DNA of 64,000 bases from Anaerosacchariphilus polymeriproducens (GTDB lineage Bacteria > Bacillota > Clostridia > Lachnospirales > Lachnospiraceae): NCBI RefSeq assembly GCF_003363435.1, contig NZ_QRCT01000007.1, positions 62,001 to 126,000 of the forward strand. Direction: 5' to 3'. Below, piece by piece: positions 62,529 through 64,000 of this stretch; the first letter of the stretch is position 1; each line of letters starts with the position of its first letter. Both the position numbers and the translations under genes were made by a program. Below the pieces are notes generated by a model. The model was not told where the DNA came from, searched no databases, and saw only the letters and a list, made by a program, of their open reading frames with translations.

Positions 62529-63155
62529 TTAGATATATGGTACATCAACCCAAACTCTTGTATTATCATGTTTAAATTGAGAATTTGCAGATAATTGATT
62601 AGCTATAAAGATAATTGCATCTTGATAATCTGCAATTTGATTTTTGTACTTTCCGTGTAATCCGCTTTCTCCGCCACGATGAATAGAATAAAAATCTTTC
62701 CCCCAAGCCGACTTATATTTCATAAAGGTTCTCGTTTCTTTTTTAATTGATCCTTTCCAGTCATTTACTACTTTATAAGCATCATTTGGACCTAAAGTGG
62801 GATAAAGCTTTGTTCGCATGCCGTACCAATTCATGTTAAATCTTGTATAGTTAGCAGCGTCTCCTCCTTTCGTATTATCAGGAGAATCCATAGTTTTACT
62901 TTCTAACATAGCAACAGCTACTGCAATATCATCACCTCCAGCAGCATAAATCTCATTTTTTATTTTAGAAATACCGCTTACTTGTTCTGTACCTGCACGT
63001 AATCCTCTTGAAGTCTTGGGTGGGACATTATAGTTATATCTTGTAGTTTGTGATCTGGCATTTGAAGTTGTAGCGAATACACTTCCAGGGGTTAAGCTTA
63101 AACCCAAACATAATGTAAGACTTAGAATTACCATTTTAAATCTTTTGTTTAACAT
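62529..63155 (-). CDS. Secreted protein of unknown function in the glycosidase operon
   Basis: No family is recognised. The 208-residue protein has a signal peptide (KMVILSLTLCLGLSLTPGSVFAT) cleaved near residue 29. The mature part contains AAGGDDIAVAVAMLESKTMDSPDNTKGGDAANY, FNMNWYGMRTKLYP, a WKGSIKKETRTFMKYKSAWGKDFYSIHRGG block, and an aromatic C-terminus. Conserved-looking Glu, Asp, Trp and His could form a hydrolase site. It is the first gene of the operon with the GH5 and GH43 genes, so an auxiliary role in polysaccharide attack is plausible. AGGAGG precedes the ATG. Confidence 0.75.
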   Translation of the reverse strand: MLNKRFKMVILSLTLCLGLSLTPGSVFATTSNARSQTTRYNYNVPPKTSRGLRAGTEQVSGISKIKNEIYAAGGDDIAVAVAMLESKTMDSPDNTKGGDAANYTRFNMNWYGMRTKLYPTLGPNDAYKVVNDWKGSIKKETRTFMKYKSAWGKDFYSIHRGGESGLHGKYKNQIADYQDAIIFIANQLSANSQFKHDNTRVWVDVPYI

Positions 63156-63407
63156 ATAAATTTCCTCCTATCCTGTAATTTCGTTATAGATGAAATGTCT
63201 GTTTTAATTAGGTTGTTTTAAAATTTGATTTTGACTTCATCCCTCCTTTGATAGGTGTTATTATCAGTGGTTTTTTAGACAACTGAAATGTTACACATAT
63301 ATTAAATAAGTGTTACATAAAGAATACGATATAAAATAATTATTGTAAACCTGTTTTAAAAGACTTAAGAAATAAATAAGAATAGTGACGAACTTACATA
63401 GTAATAT

Positions 63408-63436
63408 TTGACAGAAAACAGGGAATAAAGTAAAAT
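63408..63436 (+). promoter_or_regulatory. Sigma-A promoter of the riboswitch leader
   Basis: TTGACA (63408-63413), 17 bp and TAAAAT (63431-63436), about 40 nt upstream of the riboswitch core. The stretch 63156-63407 shows no gene; it must contain the minus-strand operon promoter, which I could not place. Confidence 0.75.
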
Positions 63437-63470
63437 AATATAAATAGGATTAAGGTGTAGAATTACCTAT

Positions 63471-63555
63471 TCTAATCCAAGTGGGTAAACCTATAGAAAT
63501 ATAGGGGCACAAAGCTAGAAGCCTTAGGCAGATGCAAAGGTAGTTCGGCTGCAAC
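63471..63555 (+). promoter_or_regulatory. Cyclic di-GMP-I (GEMM) riboswitch
   Basis: GTAAACC followed by a CCTATA-GAAA-TATAGG stem with a GNRA tetraloop, then GGGGCACAAAGCTA, GCCTTAGGCAG and GGTAGTTCGGCTGC, matches the GEMM-I consensus order (AAACC...GNRA stem...GCAAAGC...GGTAGCCGGGC). The 3' strand overlaps a terminator, so ligand binding should decide between read-through and termination. A related cGAMP-sensing variant cannot be excluded by eye. Confidence 0.85.
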
Positions 63556-63581
63556 AAATTTGTTGTAGTCATTTTTTATTT
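63547..63581 (+). terminator. Riboswitch-controlled terminator
   Basis: GGCTGCAAC (63547-63555) with GTTGTAGTC (63562-63570), allowing G-T pairs, is followed by ATTTTTTATTT. The 5' arm is shared with the closing helix of the riboswitch. Confidence 0.85.
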
Positions 63582-63620
63582 ATAATAGATGGTAAAATCT
63601 ACCATAGTAAGGAGAGTAGT

Positions 63621-64000
63621 ATGAGGGGTAACAATATCATTGAATATCAAGATAAAACCACATTATATTACATACTAATGGAGACAGAATTATTTGACTA
63701 TATAGAGTATAAAGTATTGAATGAACAGACAGAAAAAGGTTTTATAAAATGTGGAAGGGTCCTTTATAACGGAAAAGTAAAGATCGTTTATAATATTACC
63801 GGTTATACCTCTTTGAAGTGGCTGTTAGAAAGAGGACTATCAACAGAAAAATTTCTGGAAATTATGAAATTATTATTCGAAAAATTGAAAGAAGTTGAGA
63901 GTATTGGTTATATGCACCTGTGGAATGTGGTGTTAGATTTTGAAAAAATATTTGTGGATGATAATCAGAAACTGCGTTTAATCTATCGTCCTCTTAATAT
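63621..64000 (+). CDS. N-terminal part of a DUF6382/FHA-type protein (3' truncated)
   Basis: The frame opens at ATG 63621 after AAGGAG and stays open to the window end (126 codons). The visible part reads GRVLYNGKVKIVYNITGYTSLKWLLERGLSTEKFLEIMKLL and LDFEKIFVDDNQKLRLIYRPLN, reminiscent of the DUF6382 N-terminal region of clostridial FHA proteins and of pseudokinase-like YukC/EssB folds. The assignment is from memory and tentative. It is under control of the c-di-GMP riboswitch, so a surface, pilus or motility-to-biofilm role is likely. Confidence 0.65.
   Translation, partial: MRGNNIIEYQDKTTLYYILMETELFDYIEYKVLNEQTEKGFIKCGRVLYNGKVKIVYNITGYTSLKWLLERGLSTEKFLEIMKLLFEKLKEVESIGYMHLWNVVLDFEKIFVDDNQKLRLIYRPLN

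Overview
The window looks like a chromosomal segment of a strictly anaerobic, spore-forming, low-GC Firmicute, most likely a plant-fibre-degrading member of Lachnospiraceae (Clostridium phytofermentans-like). This is inferred from AT-rich DNA, strong AGGAGG-type ribosome binding sites, [FeFe]-hydrogenase maturases, sporulation regulators (SpoVG, SpoVT), the paired GlgC/GlgD, a DnaD/DnaI-type primosome pair, a T-box before ileS and secreted glycosidases. No rRNA, tRNA, CRISPR array, intact transposase or prophage was seen.

Layout. 0-8 kb: hydG (cut by the window edge), hydF, a proline-rich orphan, a methyltransferase, a large membrane-anchored protein with a C39-peptidase-like tail, and an M29 aminopeptidase. 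8-16 kb: a class A PBP converging on a minus-strand block of prs, dnaI-like, dnaD and murC; perfect DnaA boxes lie between murC and dnaD. 16-26.7 kb: glgC-glgD-spoVG, an Lrp regulator with alanine dehydrogenase, and a short glmU with pth, mfd and a PrsA-like foldase lipoprotein. 26.7-28 kb: a nearly gene-free stretch with three long inverted repeats around one small membrane protein.

28-39.5 kb: a D-2-hydroxyacid dehydrogenase followed by an unusual single-chain fusion of a peptide-deformylase-like domain and an SGNH hydrolase; spoVT; an iron/corrinoid-type ABC importer with a methyltransferase; a Fur-family regulator with a palindrome beside its promoter; a UPF0251 protein, a flavin reductase and an Mrp/NBP35 Fe-S carrier; then pncB on the opposite strand. 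39.5-46 kb: an oligopeptide ABC importer operon (oppBCDFA) behind a long leader containing a terminator hairpin. 46-47.7 kb: a secreted protein and a four-helix membrane protein, bracketed by 41-nt imperfect direct repeats that each contain a promoter. 47.7-54 kb: T-box, ileS, glgP. 54-59.4 kb: fruR-fruK-fruA-ptsI, a complete fructose PTS operon apart from HPr, with CGGTC-type repeats in and near the promoter. 59.6-60.4 kb: two WXG100-like small proteins behind a consensus promoter. 60.4-63.2 kb: a minus-strand operon of an unknown secreted protein, a GH5 endoglucanase and a GH43 arabinanase. 63.4-64 kb: a c-di-GMP-I (GEMM) riboswitch with its own terminator, ahead of a gene that runs off the window.

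The genes fit a fermentative life on plant polysaccharide: secreted glycosidases, peptide and fructose uptake, glycogen storage and mobilisation, H2 metabolism, and sporulation. The least ordinary parts are the deformylase-SGNH fusion, the palindrome cluster at 26.7-27.9 kb, the repeat-bracketed secreted/membrane pair, the DnaA-box cluster ahead of dnaD, and the leader of the opp operon. Coordinates come from reading the sequence by eye. Family names come from motif recognition, not from database searches.
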